Shown here one piece after another: positions 7,456 through 15,764 of a stretch of 29,544 nucleotides of DNA. The notes below the pieces were generated by a model. The model saw only the letters and a list, made by a program, of their open reading frames with translations. It was not told the origin of the DNA and made no database searches. The translations under genes were made by a program, and so were the position numbers. Source of the DNA: Oscillospiraceae bacterium (lineage in GTDB: Bacteria; Bacillota; Clostridia; Oscillospirales; Ruminococcaceae); contig JAQXNQ010000275.1 in the NCBI GenBank assembly GCA_029098085.1, forward strand, positions 1-29,544. The letters are read 5' to 3'. Positions within the stretch are counted from its first letter, which is position 1, and every line of letters begins with the position of its first letter.

Positions 7456-8190
7456 ATGGGAGAGAACATTTATGACCGGGAAGCTTTTTTCCGGCAGTAC
7501 AGCCGGATGGATCGTTCGGTTTACGGTCTGGACGGAGCAGGAGAGTGGCACGCCCTGAAAAAGCTGCTGCCGGAGTTCAGCGGCAAACGGGTGCTGGATC
7601 TGGGCTGCGGCTTTGGATGGCACTGCAGCTGGGCGGCAGACCATGGCGCGGTTTCGGTACTGGGCATTGAACTTTCCGAAAAAATGCTGGCTGGGGCGAA
7701 GCAGCGCAATTCCCGCTCCCAGGTCACCTATCGCCACTGTGCCATCGAAGCCTATGAGTATCCGGAAAACACCTTTGACGTGGTTCTCAGCTCGCTGGTT
7801 TTGCACTATGTGGCCGATCTGGACACCGTGTTCCGGCAGGTGTTCCGCACGTTGATCCCTGGAGGGTGGTTTGTCTTTTCGGTGGAGCACCCCGTCTTTA
7901 CGGCGGAGGGTCGGCAGGACTGGCTGTACGACGCAGAGGGAAAGCCTCTTTGCTGGCCGGTAGACCATTACTTTCAGGAAGGAAAGCGAAACGCCGTCTT
8001 TTTGGGAGAAGAGATGATCAAGTATCACCGTACCCTGACTACCTACCTGCGCTGTTTGCTGAATAACGGTTTTGTACTGGAGCAGCTGGTGGAACCGGAG
8101 CCGGATCCCGCCCTGCTGGACAGGCCGGGGATGCGGGAAGAACTGCGCCGCCCGATGATGCTGCTGGCGGCGGCGCGGAAGAAAACCTGA
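7456..8190 (+). CDS. Class I SAM-dependent methyltransferase
   Basis: This 244-residue soluble protein carries the SAM-binding motif I VLDLGCGFGWH (46-56), an acidic end of strand 2 in VLGIELSEKML, and a post-motif FDVVLSSLVLHYVADLD. Next comes LIPGGWFVFSVEHPVF, which is typical of the UbiE/Methyltransf_11 type. The acceptor is unknown; related proteins act on small molecules. The ATG at 7456 lies four bases after the stop of the yitT-like gene. A G-run (7437-7443) a dozen bases upstream may act as a ribosome site. Co-transcription with the flanking genes is likely but gives no functional hint. Confidence 0.88.
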   Translation: MGENIYDREAFFRQYSRMDRSVYGLDGAGEWHALKKLLPEFSGKRVLDLGCGFGWHCSWAADHGAVSVLGIELSEKMLAGAKQRNSRSQVTYRHCAIEAYEYPENTFDVVLSSLVLHYVADLDTVFRQVFRTLIPGGWFVFSVEHPVFTAEGRQDWLYDAEGKPLCWPVDHYFQEGKRNAVFLGEEMIKYHRTLTTYLRCLLNNGFVLEQLVEPEPDPALLDRPGMREELRRPMMLLAAARKKT

Positions 8191-8209
8191 TGACCGAGAG
8201 GAGGAGCTT

Positions 8210-8944
8210 ATGACACGGGAATCCATTTTGCAGACCCTCCGGCAGGCGCTGGAGCCTCTTCCTTACGTTCACGCCCTCTGGCTGGAAGGCGCCGACGCCC
8301 AGCAGATGGTGGACGAATATTCCGACTTTGACATCAACGTGGATGTGGAGGACGATCATGCCGACGAGATTTTTCGGCTGGTGGAATCGCTCTTTCCCAT
8401 GGATCAGGTCTGGGACACCGGCCGTTCGGACGAGTTCCTCTACCGGGTCTACCACATCAGGGGCACCAGCGACTACTGGATGCTGGACTTCAACCTCCAC
8501 CTGCACAGCACCGGCCGCAGCGGCAGCACCTTCTATGAAGGCGACTGGATTGACAAGCCGCTGGTGCTCTTCGATAAATCCGGCGTGGTGATCATGAATC
8601 CGCCCCGTCCGCCCCAGGCTCCCGACCCTGAACGGGTGCAGGACATCCGGTTCCATTTCAGTCAGGCCGGCCGGGTGCGCAAGTACATCTTCCGCGGGCA
8701 GTTTCCCGAGGCGTACATCTACTACAACAAATACATCATCGAGCCGCTGGTCAGCCTGATCCGGATGAAGTACACGCCCGACAAGCGGTTTTACTACATG
8801 GTGCACATCAGCCGCCACATTCCTTCGGACGCCCTGGCGCGGCTGACCGCCCTGCTGCAGAATCCTGATCTGGAGGCTCTCTCCGCCCATCTGGAGGATG
8901 CACTGCTCTGGTACGAGGAGCTGACTGCCGAATTGGGCGTTTGA
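8210..8944 (+). CDS. Nucleotidyltransferase-domain protein
   Basis: The 244-residue protein has the polymerase-beta nucleotidyltransferase pattern in its N-terminal third: ALWLEGADAQQMVDEYSDFDINVDVE, in which a Gly-Ala pair stands where Gly-Ser is usual and Asp39/Asp41 would bind metal. A third acidic residue may lie in YWMLDFNLH. The C-terminal half is helical (AYIYYNKYIIEPLVSLIRMKYTP, then DALARLTALLQNPDLEAL), as in stand-alone small-molecule or tRNA-repair-like NTases. AGGAGG lies five bases before the ATG. It is not paired with a HEPN partner, so it is not an obvious MNT/HEPN toxin-antitoxin. Aminoglycoside nucleotidyltransferase-like activity is possible but unsupported. Confidence 0.75.
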   Translation: MTRESILQTLRQALEPLPYVHALWLEGADAQQMVDEYSDFDINVDVEDDHADEIFRLVESLFPMDQVWDTGRSDEFLYRVYHIRGTSDYWMLDFNLHLHSTGRSGSTFYEGDWIDKPLVLFDKSGVVIMNPPRPPQAPDPERVQDIRFHFSQAGRVRKYIFRGQFPEAYIYYNKYIIEPLVSLIRMKYTPDKRFYYMVHISRHIPSDALARLTALLQNPDLEALSAHLEDALLWYEELTAELGV

Positions 8945-8988
8945 GACAATTTCCGACCGGCAAAAGCCGCAAAGTGATGCTTCCGATG

Positions 8989-9030
8989 AAAAATCCCCTG
9001 CTTCCGTTTTTTCGGAGACAGGGGATTTCT
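8989..9030. terminator. Convergent terminator between NTase and ABC genes
   Basis: AAATCCCCTG (8991-9000) pairs with CAGGGGATTT (9019-9028), with an inner CTTCCG/CGGAG extension. The flanking A-run gives ATTTTTC on the minus strand, so it best serves the ABC operon, and it may also stop the plus-strand genes. Confidence 0.85.
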
Positions 9031-9034
9031 GTTA

Positions 9035-10063
9035 TCAGTCTTCAGACGGGGGCGCCGGCTCTGCTGCGGGCGCGGCTTCTGCCGCAGGCGCTGCAGCTTC
9101 ATCGGCTCCGGTCTGCTCCGCAGGAGGCTCGGTGCTCATCCAGGCGGGGGTCAGGATGATGCGGCCGTCCTCCAGATGGGTTTTGAGCTTGTCCTTGCCG
9201 CTGACGCCCAGGGCGTCCAGATATTCCCGGGGCAGCTGCACCCGTCCCGAGCGGTCGACCACCGCCAGCTCCTCCACCTCGGGAGCGGGCGCTTCCTCAG
9301 CCCCGCCGTCATCCAGATCAGCCAGACCGGAGAGGGAGATGTGCCGGCGGATGAACTCGCTGCTGGTGCGGCCGTCCCGGATCATGACCGCCCGGTTGAC
9401 AAAGGAGGATACCAGACGGTCGTGGGTGACAATGACGATGGTCAGACCCAGCTGCTCGTTCAGATCCCGGAACAGCTGCAGCAGCTCATTGGTTGTTTTG
9501 GAGTCCACTGCGCCGGTGGGCTCGTCTGCCAGCAGCAGCCGGGGATTGTTGGCCAGGGCGATGGCGATGGCCACCCGCTGCTGTTCGCCGCCGGACAGTT
9601 CGGTCAACTTGCTCTTGTGCCGGTGGGAGAGGCCCACCAGATCCAGCAGGGCGCCCGCCCGTTCCCGGGCCGTCCGGCAGGTGATGCCGCCGGGCAGGGG
9701 AGGCATCTGGGCCGGAGATTTCTTGCTGATGAGCAGCGGCATCTCCACGTTTTCCTGAGCGGTGAGGTAGGGGATCAGGTTGCGGGCCGGATTCTGCCAG
9801 ACAAAGCCCACGGTGGAGCATTTGTATTCCAGCATTTCCTTTTTGGACATTTTCAGCAGATTCCTGCCGTCCACCTCCAGCTGTCCGGCGCTGGGGGTAT
9901 CCAGACCGCCCAGCATGTTCAGCAGGGTGGATTTGCCCGAGCCGGAGTTGCCGATGATGGCCATCAGCTCGCCGTCCTCCACCGTCAGATCCAGTCCCTG
10001 CAGGGCTACAACCTCGATTTCACCGGTTTTATAGATCTTGACCAGATTCTCACAAAGGATCAT
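9035..10063 (-). CDS. MacB/LolD-type ABC ATPase with AbrB-like C-terminal domain
   Basis: The 342-residue protein has an ABC domain at 1-235: Walker A GNSGSGKST (38-46), Q-loop FVWQ, signature LSGGEQQ (156-162), Walker B LLLADEP (176-182) and THD H-loop. It powers the FtsX-type permease of the operon. Residues about 266-306 form an extra domain with DRSGRVQLPREYLDALGV then a charged turn and RIILTP, matching the swapped-hairpin AbrB/SpoVT pattern (compare DDLGRIVIPKEIRR in the SpoVT of this window). The last 35 residues are a low-complexity Ala/Pro/Glu tail. A normal MacB-type ATPase is about 225-250 residues. Its ATG overlaps the stop of the upstream ATPase (ATGA), so the two are coupled. 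Confidence 0.92.
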   Translation of the reverse strand: MILCENLVKIYKTGEIEVVALQGLDLTVEDGELMAIIGNSGSGKSTLLNMLGGLDTPSAGQLEVDGRNLLKMSKKEMLEYKCSTVGFVWQNPARNLIPYLTAQENVEMPLLISKKSPAQMPPLPGGITCRTARERAGALLDLVGLSHRHKSKLTELSGGEQQRVAIAIALANNPRLLLADEPTGAVDSKTTNELLQLFRDLNEQLGLTIVIVTHDRLVSSFVNRAVMIRDGRTSSEFIRRHISLSGLADLDDGGAEEAPAPEVEELAVVDRSGRVQLPREYLDALGVSGKDKLKTHLEDGRIILTPAWMSTEPPAEQTGADEAAAPAAEAAPAAEPAPPSED

Positions 10064-10770
10064 ACGGGCTGACCTCCTTCCTCATCGGGGAGCAGCGTTC
10101 CGTCCCGGAGGGTGAAGACCCGGTCGGCGATCTCCAGCAGATCCGGGTCGTGGGTGGTCATGATGACTGTGGTGCCCTGGGTTTCGATGAGCTTTTTCAG
10201 CACCGCGATGACCTGCAGTCCCATGGTGGAGTCCAGCTGGGCCGTGGGCTCGTCCGCGAAGATGGCGGCCGGCCGGTGGGCGATGGCGCGGGCGATGGCC
10301 ACTCGCTGCTGTTCACCGCCGGACATCTCCTGGGGCAGGTGATGAGCCCGTTTGGAAAGGCCCACCTGCTCCAGGCATTCCAGCGCCCGCTCCCGGCGTC
10401 CGGAGGCGGGGCAGCCCGCCACCCGCAGGCCGAATTCCACATTTTCCAGCGCCGTCATGGAGGAGATCAGCGCCACCGACTGAAAGACGAAGCCGATGCG
10501 GGTCCGACGGATTTTGTCCCGGGCCCGCTCCCTCAGGGCGGAAATCTCCTGTCCTTCAAAAAAGACTTTCCCTTCGGTGGGATAGTCCAGAGCACCCAGA
10601 AGGTTGATGAGGGTTGTTTTGCCGGAGCCGGATTTGCCGTTGAGGATGGTCAGCCCGTGGGCGGGGATGGAGAGATCCACCCGCTGCAGGGCATGTACCG
10701 GTCCCGCTGCCGAAGAGAAGGTGCGGCTGAGCCCTTCCGTCCGGATCAGGTCCTGACTGTTTGCGTCCAT
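10060..10770 (-). CDS. Second MacB/LolD-type ABC ATPase
   Basis: A 236-residue ATPase with Walker A GKSGSGKT (45-52), Q-loop FVFQ, signature MSGGEQQ (149-155), Walker B IFADEP and THD. It lacks the C-terminal extension of its neighbour. The start at 10770 is chosen because AGGAGG precedes it by eight bases; a longer open frame runs back into the permease gene. It sits 16 bases after the permease stop and overlaps the next ATPase by four bases. The two ATPases probably form a heterodimer or alternate on the same permease. Sequence identity between them is moderate, so this is an old duplication. Confidence 0.92.
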   Translation of the reverse strand: MDANSQDLIRTEGLSRTFSSAAGPVHALQRVDLSIPAHGLTILNGKSGSGKTTLINLLGALDYPTEGKVFFEGQEISALRERARDKIRRTRIGFVFQSVALISSMTALENVEFGLRVAGCPASGRRERALECLEQVGLSKRAHHLPQEMSGGEQQRVAIARAIAHRPAAIFADEPTAQLDSTMGLQVIAVLKKLIETQGTTVIMTTHDPDLLEIADRVFTLRDGTLLPDEEGGQPV

Positions 10771-10786
10771 ATATACCGCCTCCTTC

Positions 10787-13675
10787 TCAATCTTCGCCCA
10801 GCTTGAGGGCTTCTCCGGCACGGAGCCGGTACACAATCCGCCCCAGCACCAGGGCGGCTACAGTCATCATCACGGCCACAATGGCTGCGATTCGCCAGTA
10901 ATCGGACGGATAAGCCACCACCATGAAGGGGAGCATCTGCTCCGACGCGTCCACGTTGCACTCCAGAATCGGCGCAAACAGGGTGGCGGTCAGGGTGCCC
11001 AGACCCAGACCGGTCAGGATGGCTGTCACCGACACCAGAATCTGCTCCCACAGCAGCACCAGAATGACCGACAGCCTTGAAAGGCCCATGGAACGCAGAA
11101 TGCCGAACTGCAGCAGCCGTCCCTTGATGGCCAGAATCCAGTAGATGAAGAAGCCAATGAAGGTGATGAGCATGGTGACCAGGAAGGAGAGGGTGAAGAA
11201 GCCGTTGATGCCCTGGGTCATGGGATCGTTTTTCAGGTTGGTGATCTGAACGGAGGTGTCCTCCAGCGAGGAGATCATGACGCCTATCTCTTCCAGCTCG
11301 GCGTACAGCTCAGCCGAGGTGACGCCGCTTGCCTTCTTCAGCCAGATCTCGTAGGGCTGCAGCTTGGTTTCCTGCTGCAGATAGACCAGGTTGGCCACCG
11401 CCAGAATCGGTTTGTTCTTTCCTTCGCTCACCGGGTTGAAGGAAGGGAAGTAGTCGATGCCGGCGTAGACCACGCACTGCATCGAGTCCTTGTTGCCCGG
11501 AATGGTGATGTAGACCGTGTCTCCGGGAGAAAGATCGTATTCCTCCATGGCTTTGTTGGAGAGCAGCAGCGCCCGCGGGTCGCTGGCCAGCAGATTCAGG
11601 TATTCGTTGAGATGATAGGGGAGCAGACCGTTTCGAAACCAGCAGGTGCGGCCGAACTCGTCCGGCACGATGCCCATAAGGGTCACGTTATTGATGCGCT
11701 TGGAGCTGGCAGACAGGGAGGTCTTCTCGACGGTCAGTACCCTGGCGGCGCTTTCCGCCGTCTCCATCTCTTCGTATTTGCTGAAGCGCGGCTCGGTGTA
11801 GTACACCGTTTCGGTGCTTTCGGTTCCGCCTGTGCCGTTGGGATCGCTGGGGCCGCTGTTGCCGCCGGTGTTGGGCCACTCCTCCTGCAGGACGATGTCG
11901 GCGCCCACTGAGTAGCGGATGCGGTCTTCATCGTTGCGGTTGAGGGTTCGGACGGTGACCGCGTTGAAAACGCCCATGGAGAGGGTGAAGATCAAAAACA
12001 GGGAGATCATCTGGTTCTGCCGGGCCGAGCGGGAAATGTTCAGCAGGGTCAGGTAGAGCACCGGCCCCCACAGGCGCTGGCCGATCCGGTAAATCAGCTT
12101 GATCAGCAGCGGGAAAATCCGCAGGAAGAACAGGGTTGCACCCAGAATAAACAGGGTGGAGCTGCCGTACAGCAGAAAATCGATGGGCACATCCGAAGCC
12201 GAAGCGCCGGTTTCCCGGATGACCTGCAGCCGGTTCCGGAAGTTGTACAGGCCATACAGGGACACCGCCAGGCAGATCACGTCCAGACAGAGCTTCTGCC
12301 ACAGGGGCCAGGTGGCCCGGCCGGACTTCTTCCGCTTGAAGGAGACAATGGAGCTGTCCCGGTCGGACAGCACGGCGATGAGCATGGTCAGCACCAGCAC
12401 GGCGGCGGTGGTGCAGGCGTACTGGACAGCGGGAAGGGTCATTTCCACCGCCAGAGCCTTGCGGCTGACAAATTCCATAAAGCCGTTGGAGGCGCCGATG
12501 ATTCTGCAGAACACACGGCTCAGGAAGGGGCCGGTGATCAGCGCAGCCGCCGACAGGAAGACGGCCTGGAACAGACAGACGCCTGTGACCTGCCGCTTGG
12601 ATGAGCCGCGGCTCTGCAGCACGGCGATTTCGTTCTTCTCATGGTTCAGGATCAGCCTCGAGACCATAAAGACATACAAAAGCAGCATCAGCAGGATCGG
12701 CACCTCGATGATCCAGAGGGTGGCGTTTAGATCCGCCCGCCGCTGGGCGTAGCTCTCCAGAATCGTTCCGAAGGAGGTTCGCAGGTGGGGAGGGAATATC
12801 TTGGTGTCGGCATAGGTCAGAACGCTCTCCGCAATGCCGGCGCAGTTTTCCGGCGTCATGGCGGTGTAGTCCACCTCGCAGGCCCAGGTCGCTTTGTTGA
12901 AGAGAGGCTCCTCCGTGTCCACAAAGAGGGTGTTGAACAGATCCGGGTCGATGACCGCCGCAGTGGAAAGGGAGGACATGGGCATGACCCAGAACAGATC
13001 CCCCGGATCCGCAGCGGTGTAGATGCCGGTAATCCGGATGCTGACCACCTTGATCATGGAGCCGGCGTTGCTGCCGAACAGACTGTAGCGGTAAACATCG
13101 TAGGTGGAACCCAGAGCGCAGTTGAGGTTTTTGGCTGCCGCCTCACTGACAATGGCCTCCACCACACCGTCCTTCTCTTCTCCGGAAGGGAAGGCGCCGT
13201 CCAGCAGGGTGACGTGCTCAAATAGGTCGCTGCGGCAGGCAATGTCGGCCGAGCGGGAATTCTTTTTGACGTCGTCAATGGCGGTACCGCCCCGGGCAAT
13301 CCGAAGGCCCTCCGCCGCAGTCTGCAGGATGTCCTCCTGAACCGGCAGTCCGATCTCGGGAAGAATCTGGTCGTGGAGCATCTGGTCGTACTGCCGCAGA
13401 GACTGGGTTTTGACCTTTTGGGCAGAAGCACCGGCGCTCATGCTGATGTCAGCAGTGATGCGGCCGGGGTAGATGCTGCTCTGGGTCTGCACCTGTTCCA
13501 GATCCTTCTGCAGCATCCGGTTCAGAATGGCGTGACTGTAAATCGGCATGCTGGCTACAATAGCCACCGCCATCAGATATCCGATGAGAAGGCTGATGGT
13601 GAGCCAGCGGTTTTTCAGCATTTTACGCAGTGAAAATCGAAACATGGCAATCGCTATGCGATACAAAATTCGCAC
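10787..13675 (-). CDS. Large FtsX-type ABC permease
   Basis: The 962-residue membrane protein begins with one helix (WLTISLLIGYLMAVAIVASMPI) followed by a large extracytoplasmic domain. It then has two FtsX-like blocks, one at about residues 320-560 with several helices and one at about 830-950 (FFTLSFLVTMLITFIGFFIYWILAIKGRLLQFGILRSMGLS, then VILVLLWEQILVSVTAILTGLGLG). An unstructured Gly/Ser/Thr/Asn linker sits near residues 600-620. This is the double-FtsX layout of mechanotransmission or lipoprotein-release transporters. GTG at 13675 is used as start; ATG at 13645 is an alternative, and neither has a good ribosome site. The adaptor gene lies upstream, the two ATPases downstream. Cargo is unknown. 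Confidence 0.85.
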   Translation of the reverse strand: MRILYRIAIAMFRFSLRKMLKNRWLTISLLIGYLMAVAIVASMPIYSHAILNRMLQKDLEQVQTQSSIYPGRITADISMSAGASAQKVKTQSLRQYDQMLHDQILPEIGLPVQEDILQTAAEGLRIARGGTAIDDVKKNSRSADIACRSDLFEHVTLLDGAFPSGEEKDGVVEAIVSEAAAKNLNCALGSTYDVYRYSLFGSNAGSMIKVVSIRITGIYTAADPGDLFWVMPMSSLSTAAVIDPDLFNTLFVDTEEPLFNKATWACEVDYTAMTPENCAGIAESVLTYADTKIFPPHLRTSFGTILESYAQRRADLNATLWIIEVPILLMLLLYVFMVSRLILNHEKNEIAVLQSRGSSKRQVTGVCLFQAVFLSAAALITGPFLSRVFCRIIGASNGFMEFVSRKALAVEMTLPAVQYACTTAAVLVLTMLIAVLSDRDSSIVSFKRKKSGRATWPLWQKLCLDVICLAVSLYGLYNFRNRLQVIRETGASASDVPIDFLLYGSSTLFILGATLFFLRIFPLLIKLIYRIGQRLWGPVLYLTLLNISRSARQNQMISLFLIFTLSMGVFNAVTVRTLNRNDEDRIRYSVGADIVLQEEWPNTGGNSGPSDPNGTGGTESTETVYYTEPRFSKYEEMETAESAARVLTVEKTSLSASSKRINNVTLMGIVPDEFGRTCWFRNGLLPYHLNEYLNLLASDPRALLLSNKAMEEYDLSPGDTVYITIPGNKDSMQCVVYAGIDYFPSFNPVSEGKNKPILAVANLVYLQQETKLQPYEIWLKKASGVTSAELYAELEEIGVMISSLEDTSVQITNLKNDPMTQGINGFFTLSFLVTMLITFIGFFIYWILAIKGRLLQFGILRSMGLSRLSVILVLLWEQILVSVTAILTGLGLGTLTATLFAPILECNVDASEQMLPFMVVAYPSDYWRIAAIVAVMMTVAALVLGRIVYRLRAGEALKLGED

Positions 13676-13750
13676 AAAAAGGATAGCAGTCCTTCAAATT
13701 TGTGCCCGGTATCGTTCCTTTCTTTTGATTTTTCACACTGAGTTCCCGCT

Positions 13751-14758
13751 TTACTTGATGATGACCTCTTCGCCTTCCTCAAGGCCGCTGATCACCTCAA
13801 TGCTGGTGACGTTCTTGATACCGGTCTCGATGATCCGCTCCTTCTTGACGCCGTTCTCCAGCACCTGGACATAGGCTTCGCCGGAGTACATGGATACCAC
13901 GTTGCGGGGAATGACGATGACATCCTCTTTCTTTTCACGGATCAGTTCCACCGAGACGGATTTGCCCAGCATCTCCTCGCCTTCGGGCAGGGGATCGGTG
14001 ATTTCAATGCGGATATAGGTTTTGCCCTCGGCTGCCATTTCAAGGGGAGCGCTGGCCGGGGTTACGACTACCTTTCCGGCGTACTGCTTCTTATTGTAGG
14101 TCACCACAACCTCCTGATCCAGCTGGAAGTCGGAGATCTTATCGCCGGTGCATTCAACCTGCAGAGAGGTGGGATCCACAATCCGGACCATGGTGCTTCT
14201 GGCGGCCACATATTCGCCGACGCTCTGCTTGCCCAGATAGGAGACCACGCCGTCCGCGGGGGCGTAGATGCTCTGCTTGCCGATCTCATCCTGCAGTTCG
14301 CTCAGCTGCAGGGCCTGCAGCTGGTAGTCGATCTCAGCCAGTCGGATGGAATCCTGGGTGGCGCTTTCGGAGGCTTTGGCGGCCTTCAGGGCGATCTGGG
14401 CCCGTTCAACCACCAGCTGCTGCTTTTTCAGCTCCTTCTCCAGAGCATCGGTATCCAGTCGGGCCAGCAGCTGACCTTCGGTTACATAGTCGCCGGCCTT
14501 GACCGTGATCTCGCTGAGGTAGCCCGCCCTTTTTTCAAAGGACAGGTCGTAGGAGGTGGTGGAGACAAAGACGCCGGAGACGGTGACACTGTCGATAATC
14601 GTACCCCGCTCCACGGTGGTGGTGGTATATGTAACTGATGCGGGTGCAGTCAGAGGCGGCGCCAGGGCTTCTTCCTCTTCAGGGAACAGGGAGCATCCCC
14701 ACAGGGAGGTGGTGAGCAGCAGTGCCGCCGACAGAGCGGCAAGCCGGTATCCTTTCAT
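13751..14758 (-). CDS. Lipoprotein HlyD/RND-type efflux adaptor
   Basis: The 335-residue protein has a lipoprotein signal peptide (KGYRLAALSAALLLTTS, then LWGC, with Cys22 the lipidation site). It has a beta-barrel/lipoyl half (AGYLSEITVKAGDYVTEGQLLARLD), an alpha-helical hairpin (about 105-150), the second lipoyl half (SIYAPADGVVSYLGKQSVGEYV), and a C-terminal barrel ending VISGLEEGEEVIIK. This is the order of MacA/YknX-type membrane fusion proteins. It would link the FtsX permease to its substrate outside the membrane. The ATG at 14758 follows AAAGGA by about nine bases. It is the first gene of the four-gene export operon. Confidence 0.93.
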   Translation of the reverse strand: MKGYRLAALSAALLLTTSLWGCSLFPEEEEALAPPLTAPASVTYTTTTVERGTIIDSVTVSGVFVSTTSYDLSFEKRAGYLSEITVKAGDYVTEGQLLARLDTDALEKELKKQQLVVERAQIALKAAKASESATQDSIRLAEIDYQLQALQLSELQDEIGKQSIYAPADGVVSYLGKQSVGEYVAARSTMVRIVDPTSLQVECTGDKISDFQLDQEVVVTYNKKQYAGKVVVTPASAPLEMAAEGKTYIRIEITDPLPEGEEMLGKSVSVELIREKKEDVIVIPRNVVSMYSGEAYVQVLENGVKKERIIETGIKNVTSIEVISGLEEGEEVIIK

Positions 14759-14781
14759 GATAAAACATCCTTTCGACAAAT

Positions 14782-14847
14782 CGTGTACACGGGCACAAAC
14801 CCTTTTATAATCATAAATAGTATCTCATATTTTCAGAAGAAGCGCAA
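14782..14847 (-). promoter_or_regulatory. Candidate promoter and palindromic operator of the export operon
   Basis: On the minus strand TTGCGC (14847-14842) and GATACT (14824-14819) are 17 bases apart. Downstream, in the leader, is a perfect ten-base palindrome CGTGTACACG (14782-14791) 23 bases before the start codon, which could bind a dimeric repressor. The promoter boxes match only four of six each, so this is tentative. Confidence 0.35.
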
Positions 14848-14853
14848 GACGGG

Positions 14854-14897
14854 AAGAAAAAAACAGGCAGAATGTCCAAAAACTTCCGCCTGTTTTT
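14854..14897. terminator. Terminator after spoVT
   Basis: AAACAGGC (14861-14868) pairs with GCCTGTTT (14888-14895). On the minus strand the stem is followed by a T-run (complement of 14855-14863), giving a clear intrinsic terminator for spoVT. A weaker T-run also follows on the plus strand. Confidence 0.85.
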
Positions 14898-14915
14898 ATT
14901 TTCATCGCGAAGATG

Positions 14916-15443
14916 CTATTCTTCCAGCTGCCGTCCAAGGAAAGCTGCTGCCGCCTGCGTCAGCCTCGCCTGTACCTCGGTGGGGGATTCCTCGCCCAGC
15001 AGCAGAACGGAACCGGCCACTTCCGAATCGCTGAGGATGGGGAAACAGGCACAGGCGCTGCCGAGGCCGTCGGCAGGTTTCAGAGGCGGGGCACCGTTTT
15101 CCTTCAGATAACCCCTGCGGCTGTCGGTCAGCTGTTCCAGCTGACTGGAGATGCGCCGTTCCAGCGCCTCCCGCTTGGGCAGGCCGGCCGCTGCCACCAC
15201 ATGATCCCGGTCACAGATCAGGGCCGGCAGTCCACAAAGCTTGCTGAGCACCTCGGCATACCGCCCTACAAAGCCGGTCAGCTCGCCAACAGGGGAGTAT
15301 TTCCGGAAGATCACCTCGCCGTCACTGCCCGTATAGATTTCCAGGGCGTCGCCCTCCCGAATCCGCATGGTGCGGCGGATCTCTTTCGGAATGACGATCC
15401 GGCCTAAATCGTCAATTTTTCTCACTATTCCGGTTGCTTTCAT
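14916..15443 (-). CDS. spoVT: Stage V sporulation protein T
   Basis: The 175-residue transcription factor carries an N-terminal swapped-hairpin AbrB domain (MKATGIVRKIDDLGRIVIPKEIR at the start, then GDALEIYTG and GEVIFRKY) and a C-terminal GAF-like domain (about 55-175). This is exactly the SpoVT layout; the length matches the known protein of about 178 residues. SpoVT acts in the forespore during late sporulation and modulates sigma-G-dependent genes. GGAGG lies seven bases before the ATG. Its presence is the main evidence that the host can form endospores. It stands alone between two terminators. Confidence 0.95.
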   Translation of the reverse strand: MKATGIVRKIDDLGRIVIPKEIRRTMRIREGDALEIYTGSDGEVIFRKYSPVGELTGFVGRYAEVLSKLCGLPALICDRDHVVAAAGLPKREALERRISSQLEQLTDSRRGYLKENGAPPLKPADGLGSACACFPILSDSEVAGSVLLLGEESPTEVQARLTQAAAAFLGRQLEE

Positions 15444-15764
15444 ATCGATGCCTCCATCGTGGTTTGGTTGCTATGAAGGTATTATCTGTAAAAACATCCG
15501 GCTTATGCCGGAGCGGCAGAATTTTTTGCGGATGACTTTCGGACGGCAGTTTTGTTGGGATGAGCAGCTGCTTTTCGTGGCTGCTACGCTCCGTGATCCG
15601 GCCGTTTTCCATCATCGGCGTCAGATTGGCCGTCCGCACGGTGGTCAGCATCACCTTTTCCCGCTCCATATCGTAAGCATCAAATTGAACGACACAAAAG
15701 CGCCGGCTTTGAGTTTCACCTCAGAGCCGGCGCTGTCTTTTGCCAGGCTTTATTCAAGAAAGAA
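15444..15764. other. Gap between spoVT and trkH
   Basis: This gap of 321 bases holds the terminator of trkH (15699-15734) and, near spoVT, a possible promoter on the minus strand. GCATA (15508-15504) and CAGATAATA (15488-15480) are 15 bases apart and loosely resemble sigma-G boxes, while GATAAT alone resembles a sigma-A -10. An 85-codon minus-strand open frame (15669-15412) crosses the gap and overlaps the start of spoVT. It has no ribosome site or recognisable domain, and I do not call it a gene. Confidence 0.4.
15699..15734. terminator. Terminator of the trkA-trkH operon
   Basis: AGCGCCGGCT and TGAG (15699-15713) pair with CTCAGAGCCGGCGCT (15720-15734), 14 of 15 positions matching, followed on the minus strand by TTTTGTG. 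It lies about 30 bases after the trkH stop. Confidence 0.88.

Noticed and set aside
8210..8944. MNT/HEPN-type toxin-antitoxin system
   Set aside because: The nucleotidyltransferase-like protein is much larger than MNT antitoxins and has no HEPN neighbour.
15412..15669. An 85-codon minus-strand open frame between trkH and spoVT
   Set aside because: It overlaps the start of spoVT, has no ribosome site and no recognised domain. The overlap with possible spoVT promoter boxes favours non-coding DNA, though a small gene cannot be excluded.
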